Source of the DNA: Acidimicrobiales bacterium
GTDB lineage: Bacteria > Actinomycetota > Acidimicrobiia > Acidimicrobiales > VFJN01
Length of the DNA stretch: 41,088 nt
Reading direction: 5' to 3'
Assembly: GCA_035316325.1 (NCBI GenBank)
Contig: DATHJB010000160.1
Coordinates: 1-41,088 of the forward strand
Under the pieces are notes generated by a model. It was not told where the DNA came from and did not search any database. It saw nothing but the letters and a program-made list of their open reading frames with translations. Position numbers and translations under genes: made by a program. Positions 22,156 through 31,600 of the stretch are shown here, one piece after another. Positions within the stretch are counted from its first letter, which is position 1. The number at the start of each line of letters is the position of its first letter.

Positions 22156-23048
22156 CCGCCGCGATCCTCGCCGGGCTGCTGCTGGGCGCCGGGCTGTGGG
22201 TGGCCTGGGTGGGGCTGCGGCCCGCGCCCGAGCCCCTGGGCGACATCCTGCGCCGCTTCGACAACCCGCAGCGCTCCCGTCGCCTCAGCCAGGAGGAGGA
22301 GGCCGACCGCGACACCCGGGTGGGCCACTACCTGCTCGAAGCGATCCCCCCGCTGAAGAGCGCCGTCGAGAGCGCCGCCCAGGACCTGCCCATGGTCGGC
22401 CGCACGCCCGAGGAGCACGCCGCCCGCGTGGCGTCGTTCGGGTTCTTCGGCCTGCTGCTCGGCCCGTGGCTGAGCATCGTGTCGACGGCCACCGGCAACC
22501 CCCTCCCCCCGATCGTGCCCGGGCTGATCGTGCTCATCGGCGTGCCGTTCGGGGTGCTCCTGCCCTTCACCAGCCTGCGCAGCGAGGCCGCCGAACGGCG
22601 CCGCGCCTTCTCCCACGCCCTCTCGTCGTGGTGCGACGTCGTGGTGATGAACCTGGCGTCGGGCCGGGGCGTGGAGCAGGCGATGGAGACCGCCGCGGCC
22701 GCCGGCCAGGGCTGGGCGTTCAGCATGCTGCGCGGCTCCCTGCGCTCCGGCTACGTGCGCGGCGACACGCCCTGGGACGCACTCGCCCAGCTCGGCAACG
22801 ACCTGGGCATCACAGACCTCGACGAACTGGCCAGCACTGTCGGGATGGCCGGCGAGGAGGGGGCCGCGGTGCGAGAGACCGTGGCCGCCAAGGCACAGAC
22901 GATCCGGCAGCGCATCACGTCGGAGACCGAGGAGGTGGCAGCAGCAGCGACCGAGCGGATGAGCCTGCCCGGTGTGCTGCTGGTGATCGGCTTCCTGATC
23001 TTCCTCGGCTACCCGGCGATATCAGCGACATTCCAGATCGGCAGTTAG
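22152..23048 (+). CDS. tadC: TadC-like T2SF membrane platform protein
   Basis: A 298-residue T2SF-family membrane protein. It has an N-terminal helix (AAILAGLLLGAGLWVAWVGL) and two further hydrophobic segments at about 95-140. The T2SF domain (about 155-270) contains HALSSWCDVVVMNLASGRGVE and the recurring GMAGEEGAAVRETV stretch. A C-terminal helix, GVLLVIGFLIFLGYPAI, completes it. The GTG start overlaps the tadB stop (GTGA at 22152-22155). Only 40 bases separate it from the pilin gene, with no terminator, so the pilin is co-transcribed although it has its own strong ribosome site. Confidence 0.9.
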   Translation: MTAAILAGLLLGAGLWVAWVGLRPAPEPLGDILRRFDNPQRSRRLSQEEEADRDTRVGHYLLEAIPPLKSAVESAAQDLPMVGRTPEEHAARVASFGFFGLLLGPWLSIVSTATGNPLPPIVPGLIVLIGVPFGVLLPFTSLRSEAAERRRAFSHALSSWCDVVVMNLASGRGVEQAMETAAAAGQGWAFSMLRGSLRSGYVRGDTPWDALAQLGNDLGITDLDELASTVGMAGEEGAAVRETVAAKAQTIRQRITSETEEVAAAATERMSLPGVLLVIGFLIFLGYPAISATFQIGS

Positions 23049-23088
23049 AGGGAATCGGCAGAGGACTCCCGAGAAGGAGAGCAACGAG

Positions 23089-23283
23089 ATGGGAACGATC
23101 GAATCGATGAAGTTGTGGGTGAGCTTCATGGCTCACGCATGGCGTACCGCCCGCGACGACAGCGGTGGCATCACCGACGAGGCCGCCATGATGGGCGCCC
23201 TCGCCGCCGCCGCGATCCTCGTGGGCGCCGCCCTGGGGCCGTGGCTCGTCGGCAAGGTCACGTCGATCAACATCGGCTGGTAG
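23089..23283 (+). CDS. flp: Flp-type (class IVb) pilin precursor
   Basis: A 64-residue precursor. A leader of about 26 residues (ending ARDDSG) precedes the processed helix GITDEAAMMGALAAAAILVG. Cutting after G26 places E31 at +5, the position required for type IV pilin assembly, followed by a hydrophobic helix and a very short polar end. Most Flp pilins have Glu-Tyr here; this one has Glu-Ala. A strong ribosome site GAGAAGGAGA is placed eight bases before the ATG, fitting the high dose needed for a major pilin. The A24 peptidase at 11039 is its likely processing enzyme. Confidence 0.85.
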   Translation: MGTIESMKLWVSFMAHAWRTARDDSGGITDEAAMMGALAAAAILVGAALGPWLVGKVTSINIGW

Positions 23284-23309
23284 GTCCCTCGTCCGCGAGG
23301 GGTGACGAG

Positions 23310-23681
23310 ATGTCGGCGCGCGCCCGAGGCGACCGAGGAGCCATTGCCGCGAGCGTCGCGGTGATGCCGATCGTGTTCACCCTGTTCTTCACGGTGATCC
23401 AGGTCAGCTTCTGGTACCACGGTCGGTCGGTGGCCACGGCCACCGCCCACCATGCGCTGGAGGCCGCGCGCTCCTACAACGCCACCGCCGAGGACGGCCG
23501 CACGGCCGCCGACGAGTTCGTCGGCATCGCCGGCGGCATCAAGGACGTGCAGGTCGACGTCGATCGAGGGGCCGAGGAGGTCGTCGTGACCATCGACGCC
23601 GAGCCGGTCTCGGTGGTGCCGGGCCTGCAGAAGCACATCCAGGTGGTCCTGACGGGCCCGGTCGAGAGGATCGTGGAGTGA
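23310..23681 (+). CDS. TadE-like minor pseudopilin (no Glu+5)
   Basis: A 123-residue TadE-type protein: short basic leader (MSARARGDRG), then a hydrophobic helix (AIAASVAVMPIVFTLFFTVI) and a small extracytoplasmic domain. If cleaved after G10 the +5 residue is Ser, not Glu, so either it is not processed in the usual way or it relies on a partner pseudopilin. The domain contains ATATAHHALEAARSYNAT, a stretch common to TadE/TadG proteins. It ends by overlapping the next GTG (GTGA at 23678-23681). Confidence 0.8.
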   Translation: MSARARGDRGAIAASVAVMPIVFTLFFTVIQVSFWYHGRSVATATAHHALEAARSYNATAEDGRTAADEFVGIAGGIKDVQVDVDRGAEEVVVTIDAEPVSVVPGLQKHIQVVLTGPVERIVE

Positions 23682-24142
23682 TCCGCCGGGGGCGGCGACC
23701 GGGGCAGGGCGACGGGCGCGGCCGGGATCGGGGCTCGGCCGCTCTGGAGATGGTGGCGCTCCTGCCGATCCACATGGGGTTCATCATGGCGGTCGTGTTC
23801 ATCGGCAAGGCGAACAACGGCGCCCAGAACGTCGAGGCTGCGGCGCGCAGCGCGGCGCGCACGATCAGCATCGGTGACAACCGCAACCCCGACGCCGCCG
23901 TGGACGCGGCGCGCGCCCAGGCCGCTGACATGGTCGACGAGGGCGGCAGCTTCTGCCCGGCGATGGTGTGGGAACCCCTCATCGTCCTCAACGACCCGCC
24001 CGAGGACCCGTCGACCGTGACCGTGACGATCACCTGCCACGTCGACATGTCGCAGGCCACCGGCCTGGGGATGCCGGGCACGTTCGAGGTGACGGCCACG
24101 TCGACCGAAGTGATCGACCCGTACCGGGAGGAAGCGCCGTGA
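23678..24142 (+). CDS. TadE-family minor pseudopilin (Glu+5 present)
   Basis: A 154-residue TadE-type protein. The leader ends GRGRDRG, and the helix starts SAALEMVALLPIHMGFIMAV; cutting after G19 leaves E24 at +5, the canonical pilin glutamate. The extracytoplasmic part has two cysteines (FCPAM and TCHVD) that may form a disulfide. The start GTG overlaps the previous stop, and its own stop overlaps the next GTG, giving tight coupling of three pseudopilin genes. Confidence 0.85.
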   Translation: MIRRGRRPGQGDGRGRDRGSAALEMVALLPIHMGFIMAVVFIGKANNGAQNVEAAARSAARTISIGDNRNPDAAVDAARAQAADMVDEGGSFCPAMVWEPLIVLNDPPEDPSTVTVTITCHVDMSQATGLGMPGTFEVTATSTEVIDPYREEAP

Positions 24143-24540
24143 GGCGGCGGAGCCGGGACGACCGGGGCTTCGTCGCCGTGTGGACGGTCGCGATCTCGGT
24201 GAGCATCGTGGCGGTGATGGGGTTCACGCTCGACGCCGGGCGGGTGCTGCGCGCCCGCAGCGACGCCTTCGGGACCGCGGCCGCCGCAGCCCGCTTCGGC
24301 GCCAGCCGCATCGACGAGCGGGCCGCCGTGGGGGAATCGCGCGTCGTCCTCGACGTGGCCGCGGCACGGGCCGCGGCCCTGGACTACGTCGAGGAGAAGG
24401 GCTACGAGGGCACGGTGACCGTCAACGGGCTCGAGGTGACGGTGAACGTGCAGGGTGACGTCGACCCGCGGATGCTCGGCGTGCCGACGCTCCACATCGA
24501 CGTGACCGCCACGGCCGAGGCGATCCAGGTGTCACCGTGA
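24139..24540 (+). CDS. TadE/TadG-like pilus protein (no Glu+5)
   Basis: A 133-residue protein with leader MRRRSRDDRG and helix FVAVWTVAISVSIVAVMGFTLDAGR. This is the N-terminal pattern of TadG/RcpD-like proteins (GAVAV...LDAGR). The +5 residue after the predicted cut is Trp rather than Glu. The rest is a small beta-rich domain (GTVTVNGLEVTVNVQG). Full TadG proteins carry a large von Willebrand domain; here it is absent, so this is a short form. It overlaps the preceding gene by GTGA. A 121-base gap then leads to the LysM-BTAD gene. Confidence 0.78.
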   Translation: MRRRSRDDRGFVAVWTVAISVSIVAVMGFTLDAGRVLRARSDAFGTAAAAARFGASRIDERAAVGESRVVLDVAAARAAALDYVEEKGYEGTVTVNGLEVTVNVQGDVDPRMLGVPTLHIDVTATAEAIQVSP

Positions 24541-24591
24541 GCGAGCGTGCGCCTCGCGCTTTCGGTGGGCGGTCGGTGCATCGCGGGGGCA

Positions 24592-24607
24592 ACGGGGCGA
24601 GCCCCGT
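24592..24607 (+). other. Short hairpin in the gap before the LysM-BTAD gene
   Basis: ACGGGGC (24592-24598) pairs perfectly with GCCCCGT (24601-24607) across a two-base loop, 52 bases after the TadG-like stop. It may weakly reduce read-through from the pilus genes; no separate promoter is clear in the 121-base gap. Confidence 0.35.
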
Positions 24608-24661
24608 CGTTCGTCGTTCCCTCGGGAGGGCCGTCCCGACGACAGACCCAGGAGGTGCGCC

Positions 24662-27600
24662 GTGAGACGTGTACGTGCGTTGCTGCAGATGCTCGGTGCC
24701 CTCGCGGTCCTGGGCGGCCTGCTCGGCGGCATCCCCTGGGCACTGCTGCGCTTCGGCGACTGGCCCATCACCGGTGTCCCCACCTGGGAGCAGGTCGTCG
24801 ACCTGCCCACCACGGTCGTCACCGACGAGGCCCTGTTCGCCGTGCTGACGCTGGCGCTGTGGGCCAGCTGGGCGCTGTTCGCCGGCAGCGTCGTGGCCGA
24901 GGTCGGGGCCCAGGTGCAGGGGCGCACGTCGGAGCTCAACTTCGGCGGGCCGGTGCAGCGGCTCGCCGGGCGGCTGGTCGGGTCGGTGGTGGTGAGCTTC
25001 GGGTCGTTCACGTCGATGGCGGCGACCGCGGTGCCGGTGATGGCCGCGCCCGCGCCGGCGACGCCGGTGGAGCTCCACGTGGGCGACGTGGCCGCACCCA
25101 GCGCGGTGTGGTCGTCGGCGGCCACCGGGGCGGGCGTGCACATCGATCTCGACGCCCAGGGGCAGCCGGTGCCGTCGTCGTCCACGTCGACGCCGTCGCA
25201 GGCCACCCGCACGATCAACGTCGAGCGCGGCGACACGTCGTGGTCGCTGGCGGTGGAGCACCTGGGCGACGGCCTGCGCTGGCGGGAGATCTGGGAGCTC
25301 AACCAGCACCGGGTGCAGCCCGACGGCGAGACGTGGGCCAACGCGTCCGCGTCCGTGCGGCCGGGCTGGGAGCTGGTGATCCCGGTCACGGGCACCGGGG
25401 CCGGCTTCGAGGAGCCGGCGCAGGAGACGACGACGACCTCGACGCCGACGTCGGCTCCCTCGACGTCGACGCCGTCGAGCACCAGCGTCCCGGCGCCGCC
25501 GCAGCAGACCCCGCCCCCGGCGCAGACCCCGCCGCCGCCCACCGCGCCGCCCGTCGCGGACGGGGAGCTCGTGGTGATGAAGGGCGACAACTTCTGGGAC
25601 CTGGCCGAGGCCGAGCTGGCCGAGCAGTGGGGCCGGGCGCCGACCGACGCCGAGGTCGTGCCCTACTGGCAGCAGCTGATCGAGGCCAACCGCGACCGGC
25701 TGCTGCCGCCCGAGGACCCCGACCTCATCTACCCCGCCCAGATGTTCACGGTCCCGGCGACCCCGGCCGACCCGCTGGCACCGCCCCTGCCGCCGGCACC
25801 GCCCGGGGCGGGCTCGGGCTCCGACGCGCCGGAACCGCCCGCCGACGGGTCGGGCACCGAGACGCCGCCGACCACCGAGAACCAGACCCCACCGTCCACC
25901 GAGCAGCAGACTGACGGGACGACACCGACCACCGAGCAGCAGGGCGAGTCTCCGCCGCCCACCGAGCCGTCCGACGAGGAGACCCCGCCGTCCACCGAGG
26001 AGTCGGAGGAGGAGACCCCACCGTCGACCGAGGACCAGGCCCCGCCGTCGACCGACTCGTCCGGCGGCATGGGCGGCATCCCCGGCTCGGGCGACGCCCC
26101 GCCGGTCACCGGCGACGGTCCCGAACCCGGCGGCGGCGACACGCCACCGTCGACCGACGGCTCGGTCGACTCCCCACCGTCGACCGACGAGGCGCCGGTG
26201 GACGAGGTACCGGCCGACACCCCGCCGCCCGCCGACGCGGGCGAGGTCCCGCCGACGGACAGCGGGACCGGCGAGCCGACCCGACCCACCGCGACGCCCA
26301 CCCCCGAGACGATCAGCCACCAGGAGGAGAGCAGCGGCGTCCACAAGGGGCTGCTGTACGGCGGCGTCGCCCTGGCCGGCGTGCTGCTGATGGTCGAGCG
26401 GCGACGTCGGGCCCAGCTGCGGCGCCGGGCCCGGGGCCACATCGCCGCCATGCCCCCGCCCGACATGCAGCACGACGAGCGGGAGCTGCGCTACGGCGCC
26501 GACGTCGACGGGGCCCGGCTGCTCGACGTGGCGCTGCGGGCCGCCGCCGCCGCCTCGGGCGCCGCCGGGCTGCCGCCGGTGCGCTGGGTCGAGGCCAGCG
26601 GCAACGCGGTGATCCTGGTGCTGGACTCGCCGTCACCGCCGCCGCGGGGCTTCATGTCGCTCGACCTCAGCTCGTGGATGACCGCAGCGTCGTTCGAGGA
26701 GCTGGCCGCCATCGCCGCCCGCCGCGACATGCCCACACCCACGCTGATCCCCCTGGGCAGCAGTGCCGACGGCACCGAGGTGCTGGTGGAGCTGGAGGCG
26801 AGCCCGGTGGTGTCGGTGTCGGGGCCGATGGACCAGACGCTCGGGCTGCTCCGGGCGATGGCGGTGGCGGCGTCGACCGCCCCGTGGAGCGAGCAGTCGC
26901 GGGTCCTGCTGGTGGGCATGGAGGGCGAGCTCACCGAGATGCCGTGGGTCACGTCGGTGCCACGCCTGGCCGACGCCCTCGACGAGGCCGAGGCGCACTC
27001 CACCCGGATCAACACGGCCCTGCGCACGCTGCGCTGCCAGACCACGGCCCAGGCCCGGGCGGCCGGGGTGGGCGTCGAGGCGTCGGAGCCGCTGGTGGTG
27101 GTGAGCGCGGTGCGGCCCAACGACCTGGGCGAGCGGCAGCGGCTCACCGCCCTGACGAACCGGCCGCACGGCGGGGTGGCGGTGATCACGCCGGCGAACG
27201 GCACGCCGATCGGGCGGCTGATGTCGATCGGCGACGACGGCTGGCTGCGCATCGCCGGGATCGACAAGGAGGTGCAGCCCCACCGCCTCGACACCGACGA
27301 CACCAGCGTGGTGGTCGCGCTGCTCGACGTCGCGGCCCGCCACGAGGACGTGCCGATCGAGGATGTGTTCCAGCAGATGGACGTGCGCCGACCGCCCAGC
27401 GCGATGGTCACCGTGCCCGACGTGCCCCCACCGTCGTCGGCGCCGCTGCCGGGGTTCCTGCCCGACGACCACGCCCCGTTCGCCCCGCCGCTGGCACCCC
27501 CGGTCGCACCGCCGCCCCCGCCGGTCGCACCCCCTGTCGCACCGCCGCCGCCTCCGCCGGTCGAGCCCGAGGTCGAGGTCGAGCCCCAGGTCGACGCCGA

Positions 27601-28630
27601 CATCCTGGCGCCCTTCCTGCACGAGGTGCCCGACGACGTGTTCGAAGACGTCGACGAGGTCGACATCGCTCCCGCTCCCCCTCCCCCTCCCCCTCCCGCT
27701 CCCCCTCCCCTTCCGCCACCACCGACCCCAGTACCCCCGCCGCCTCCCCCGCTCGAGGTGCCGGAACCCGTGGTGGCGGCGGTGCCCGCCCCGATCGAGG
27801 AGCCCGAGGAGGCACCCGTGCGCGACCTGGCCGCCCTGATGGACGACGTGGACGTGCTGGTCCGGGTGTTCGGCGAGGTGCAGGCCGTCCGACCGCCGCG
27901 CCACGAGCACGACGTCGAGGCGCCGCTGCTGCCCACCCGGCAGAAGGGCCTCGAGGCGATCGTCTACCTGGCGCTGCGGGAGTCGTCGGTCGACCGTGAG
28001 GACCTGGAGATCAACCTCTTCCCCGACGGCGCCAACGCCTCGAAGACCGTCTACAACACGATCAGCTCGGCCCGGGCGCTGGTGGGCGAGGACCTGTTCC
28101 CCCGCACCGAGGGCGGCCGCTACGAGCTGTCCGAACGGGTGCTCACCGACTACGGCCTGTTCTGCGACCTGGTGGCGCAGGCCGAGGCGACCGACGACGT
28201 CGAGGAGGCCGCCAACCTGCTGGGCGAGGCCCTCGGCCTGGTGCGCGGCGAGCCGTTCGTGGGTGTCGGGCGCAGCTACGCCTGGGTGGGGCCGCACCGG
28301 GGGATGATCGTGGCCCAGGTGGTCGACGCCGCCGAGGAGCTGGCCGAGATCCGCCTGGCCACCGGCGACTGGCGGCTGGCCGAGTGGGCCGCCCGGCGGG
28401 GCCTGCGGGCGTTCCCGAGCGACGAGCGGATGTACCGCCTGCTCATGCGGGCCGCCCGGGCCGCCGGCAACGTCCCGGGCGTGCAGCGGGTCTTCCGCGA
28501 GCTGTGCGACGTCATCGCCGACCCCGACATGGGCGTCGAACCCGAGGACACCCTCCACCCCGAGACCGTCGCCCTCCTGGAAGAGCTCACGCGCCGCTCC
28601 TCTCCCTCCCGGGAGCACCGCAGCGCGTGA
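24662..28630 (+). CDS. Membrane-spanning LysM / winged-helix / BTAD regulator-like protein
   Basis: A 1322-residue multidomain protein. Three N-terminal hydrophobic segments (about 9-30, 57-79, 103-125) are followed by two LysM wall-binding domains (about 184-240: INVERGDTSWSLAVEHLGDG; about 302-365: VVMKGDNFWDLAEAELAEQW). Next come a Pro/Thr/Glu-rich stalk (366-555) and a fourth membrane helix (about 563-579). Inside the cell lie a conserved domain (about 590-910), a Pro-rich linker, a winged-helix-like segment (about 1092-1160) and an AfsR-type BTAD helical domain (about 1162-1310). The topology places LysM outside and BTAD inside. AGGAGG lies six bases before the GTG. It is last in the Tad operon. 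Direct DNA binding is an inference. Confidence 0.82.
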   Translation: MRRVRALLQMLGALAVLGGLLGGIPWALLRFGDWPITGVPTWEQVVDLPTTVVTDEALFAVLTLALWASWALFAGSVVAEVGAQVQGRTSELNFGGPVQRLAGRLVGSVVVSFGSFTSMAATAVPVMAAPAPATPVELHVGDVAAPSAVWSSAATGAGVHIDLDAQGQPVPSSSTSTPSQATRTINVERGDTSWSLAVEHLGDGLRWREIWELNQHRVQPDGETWANASASVRPGWELVIPVTGTGAGFEEPAQETTTTSTPTSAPSTSTPSSTSVPAPPQQTPPPAQTPPPPTAPPVADGELVVMKGDNFWDLAEAELAEQWGRAPTDAEVVPYWQQLIEANRDRLLPPEDPDLIYPAQMFTVPATPADPLAPPLPPAPPGAGSGSDAPEPPADGSGTETPPTTENQTPPSTEQQTDGTTPTTEQQGESPPPTEPSDEETPPSTEESEEETPPSTEDQAPPSTDSSGGMGGIPGSGDAPPVTGDGPEPGGGDTPPSTDGSVDSPPSTDEAPVDEVPADTPPPADAGEVPPTDSGTGEPTRPTATPTPETISHQEESSGVHKGLLYGGVALAGVLLMVERRRRAQLRRRARGHIAAMPPPDMQHDERELRYGADVDGARLLDVALRAAAAASGAAGLPPVRWVEASGNAVILVLDSPSPPPRGFMSLDLSSWMTAASFEELAAIAARRDMPTPTLIPLGSSADGTEVLVELEASPVVSVSGPMDQTLGLLRAMAVAASTAPWSEQSRVLLVGMEGELTEMPWVTSVPRLADALDEAEAHSTRINTALRTLRCQTTAQARAAGVGVEASEPLVVVSAVRPNDLGERQRLTALTNRPHGGVAVITPANGTPIGRLMSIGDDGWLRIAGIDKEVQPHRLDTDDTSVVVALLDVAARHEDVPIEDVFQQMDVRRPPSAMVTVPDVPPPSSAPLPGFLPDDHAPFAPPLAPPVAPPPPPVAPPVAPPPPPPVEPEVEVEPQVDADILAPFLHEVPDDVFEDVDEVDIAPAPPPPPPPAPPPLPPPPTPVPPPPPPLEVPEPVVAAVPAPIEEPEEAPVRDLAALMDDVDVLVRVFGEVQAVRPPRHEHDVEAPLLPTRQKGLEAIVYLALRESSVDREDLEINLFPDGANASKTVYNTISSARALVGEDLFPRTEGGRYELSERVLTDYGLFCDLVAQAEATDDVEEAANLLGEALGLVRGEPFVGVGRSYAWVGPHRGMIVAQVVDAAEELAEIRLATGDWRLAEWAARRGLRAFPSDERMYRLLMRAARAAGNVPGVQRVFRELCDVIADPDMGVEPEDTLHPETVALLEELTRRSSPSREHRSA
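27669..27714 (+). repeat. Polypyrimidine CCCCCT repeat in the Pro-rich linker
   Basis: A 46-base tract of C and T, interrupted by only two G (27674, 27698), with CCCCCT units repeated in tandem. It encodes a proline/alanine run in the LysM-BTAD protein. The minus strand has many G-runs and could form a G-quadruplex; unit number may vary between strains. Confidence 0.8.
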
Positions 28631-28644
28631 GCCCTCCGGCCTGA

Positions 28645-31600
28645 CTAGTTGACGACGACGTCGAACGTGGACGTCGTGTTCCTGATGTCCTGGGCGTTGT
28701 TGCTCATCTGCAGGTTGTCGAAGGTCGCCGAGCCGACGGCCGGGCCCTGGCCGGGTTCGGGTAGCTCGTTGACCCAGATGCCGAAGCCCGACTTGGCGTC
28801 GAACTGGTCACCGCTCCTGCGGGCGCCCGTGATCGAGACGTCGGTGAACACGCTGTCGGTGACCGGGTTCTGGGGTTGACCGCCGACGTAGTTGGTCTGG
28901 AACATGATCCCCGAGTAGGTCGGGTCGACGATGTCGACGTCGCTCACCCGGATGCCCTGGAACACCTTCGACGCCGAGAACATCCAGATCGCCGGGAACG
29001 TCTGCGCCCCCCAGAAGTGGCCGCCGGCCCGGACGATCGAGATGTTCTCGAACCGGGTGGGCGGGCTCGCGCCGAACCCGAGCATCGGGATCCCGAAGTC
29101 GAGCGAGCTGATCGTGATGCCCGAGTAGACGAGCGTGTCGGCGATGTAGATGTTCCGGAAGACGTTGTTGAACCCGCCGTAGACCGCGACGCCGGCGGCC
29201 CGCCAGGTCAGGATCGACGTCAGGTTCTCGTAGACGTTGCCCGTCTGCTCGCCGCCGCCGGCGTCGGTGGCCGCGAACAGGGCGAAGCTGTCGTCGCCCG
29301 AGGCGCGGGACTCGATGTTGCTCACGAGGTTGTTGATGCTGCCGTTGGTCATGTTGAGGGCATCGGCGAACAGGTTCCGCGCTCGCGAGTTCCTGATCAC
29401 CATGTTGTCGGTGTTGGTGCCCCAGTAGAGGCAGACCTGGTGCTCGGCCCAGATGTTGTCGATGGTGATGTTCGCCACGTTCTGGAAGTCGAACACCTTG
29501 CCGGGGCCGTCGATCCGGGACGTGTAGTTCCCGAAGTAGGCGAACCCCGAGAAGGTCGAGCCGTTCACCGTGTTCTCGGCCCGGAACCCGATGTCGGAGT
29601 TCTCCTGCCCCGCGGGGGCGTTGAACCGGGTGAACCACGGCCCCGCCCCGACGAGCCGCACCGGCTTGCCGTACACCTGGAACTTGGAGGACGTCTGGTA
29701 CTCGCCGGCCGGCAGGTACACGCCCAGGAGCTGGCCCGTCGTGTCCATGCGGAACCGGTCGAGCGCGTTCTGCACGTCCTGGTGGCCGAACCCGGTGGGC
29801 ACGACGTAGCGGGCCGGGTCCGGGTTCGGGATCGCCGTCACCTGCTCGAGGCTGACGAAGTCGATCGCGTAGCTCGACGAGTTGGCGGCGTCCTTCTGCA
29901 GCCGGATGGTGCTCCCGGCCGGCACCGTGGTGCCGAGCATGACGTTCGCCTCGTCGTAGATGTGCCGGGCCGGACCGGAGCCCGGCGAGTTGTTCGGGCT
30001 GGCTTCGGCGCCGTACAGCCAGGCGTACCGCGACGTGAGGGTGATCGGCTTGAGGAACTGGCCGTTGACGTAGATGTTCAGCGTCGCGGTCGTCCCGCCG
30101 CCGCCCGGTGCGTCCGGGATGGAGAACCGGGTGACCAGGGTGTTGGTGCTGGCGTTGGTGGTGAACTGCACGAAGGAGCCCGTGCTGTTCAACGTGACGG
30201 CCCGGCGGCCGGACGCCTCGCCGGCGAGGTCGCCGACGGTCCGGTTCGGCCCGACCACCCCGGCGCCGCCACCGACCACGCCGGCCTCGGCCTCGTACAT
30301 GTCGTAGGGCATGTTGGCCCCGCGACCGACGAACAGCGAGTGGGTGCTGGTGTTGTTGGCCCGCTTGACGGGCAGCTCGTTGGCGTCGGCCGCGAGCTCG
30401 ACGGTGGCGGTGTGGTTGCCGTTGGCGGCCGTCCACGTGCCGAGCGAGACCGGGGGTGCGGTCGCCCCGGGGGCGAGGGTGCCGGTGTGCGCGCCCGTGA
30501 GGGTCCGCACGATGGCGCCGCTCGCGTCCCGCACGGTCACGGTCACGCCGTGGGAGCCGCCGGCGGAGGCGACGGTGCCCTGGTTCCTGATCGCGACCGA
30601 GAACGTGACGGCGTCACCGGCCGACGGGTTGTTCGGCGTCCACGACACCGCCGAGGCGACGAGGTCCGACGAGGCGACCGCGGCCACGACCAGCGGGGAC
30701 GGGTGCGTGTAGGCGTTGTTGGTCTCGTTCTTCTCGATCACCGTGCCGGACGGGTCGACGACGGCCCGCACCGGGTAGGACCCGGCGGTGCGGGCGCCGA
30801 TGTTGGCCGAGACGGTGGTGCTGGCCCCGGCGGCGAGGCCGCCCACGGGCACGGTGGCGACGCGGGTGTCGCCGAGGAAGAGGTCGACGGTGGTCGCGGC
30901 GGCCGGGCGATCGCCGGCGTTCCGGACCGTGGCGGACAGGGTCACGGCGTCGGTCTCGACCGGTGAGCCGGGGCTCCACGACGTGTTGGTGACGGTGAGG
31001 TCGGGGTTCGGTGCGGGCGTGCCGATCACCTGGAGCTCCGCCACCTGCCCGTTCGACGCTCCGGTGTTGGCGGTGAACTGGAGCCGGACGGCCGCGGCCG
31101 TCGCCGTGACCGGGATCGTCACCGTGTTCCCCGTGGCCGGGCTGAACGCGTAGCCGGCCGACGCCGCGATGGTGGTGAACGAGCTGCTGCCCTGGTCGCG
31201 GCCGAGGACCTGCAGCGTCTGGGTGCGGGGACCCCAGGCGGGGTCGGGGTTCAGCTTCAGCACGATCGAGCTGAGCGCGGCGTTGGCGCCGAGGTCGACG
31301 GTCAGCGTGCTCGGGTAGGCGCCGGGTGCGCCCTCCCAGTAGGTGGCGAGGTTGTTGTCGTTGGCGTTGGCGGCCACGAACACGTGGACGAAGGACGAGC
31401 CGGTGATCGGCTTGCCGACCGCCAGGTTCGTGCCACCGCCCCCGCCGGGGCCTCCCACGACGCCGTAGACCTCGAGCTCGGACAGCTGGCCGGCGGGCCA
31501 ACCGGTGTTGGCGGTGATGTTGACCCGGACGAACCGGGTGGTCGTGGCCACGAAGTCGATCGTGACGGCATTGTTGGACGCCGGGTTGAACGCCCGGCCG

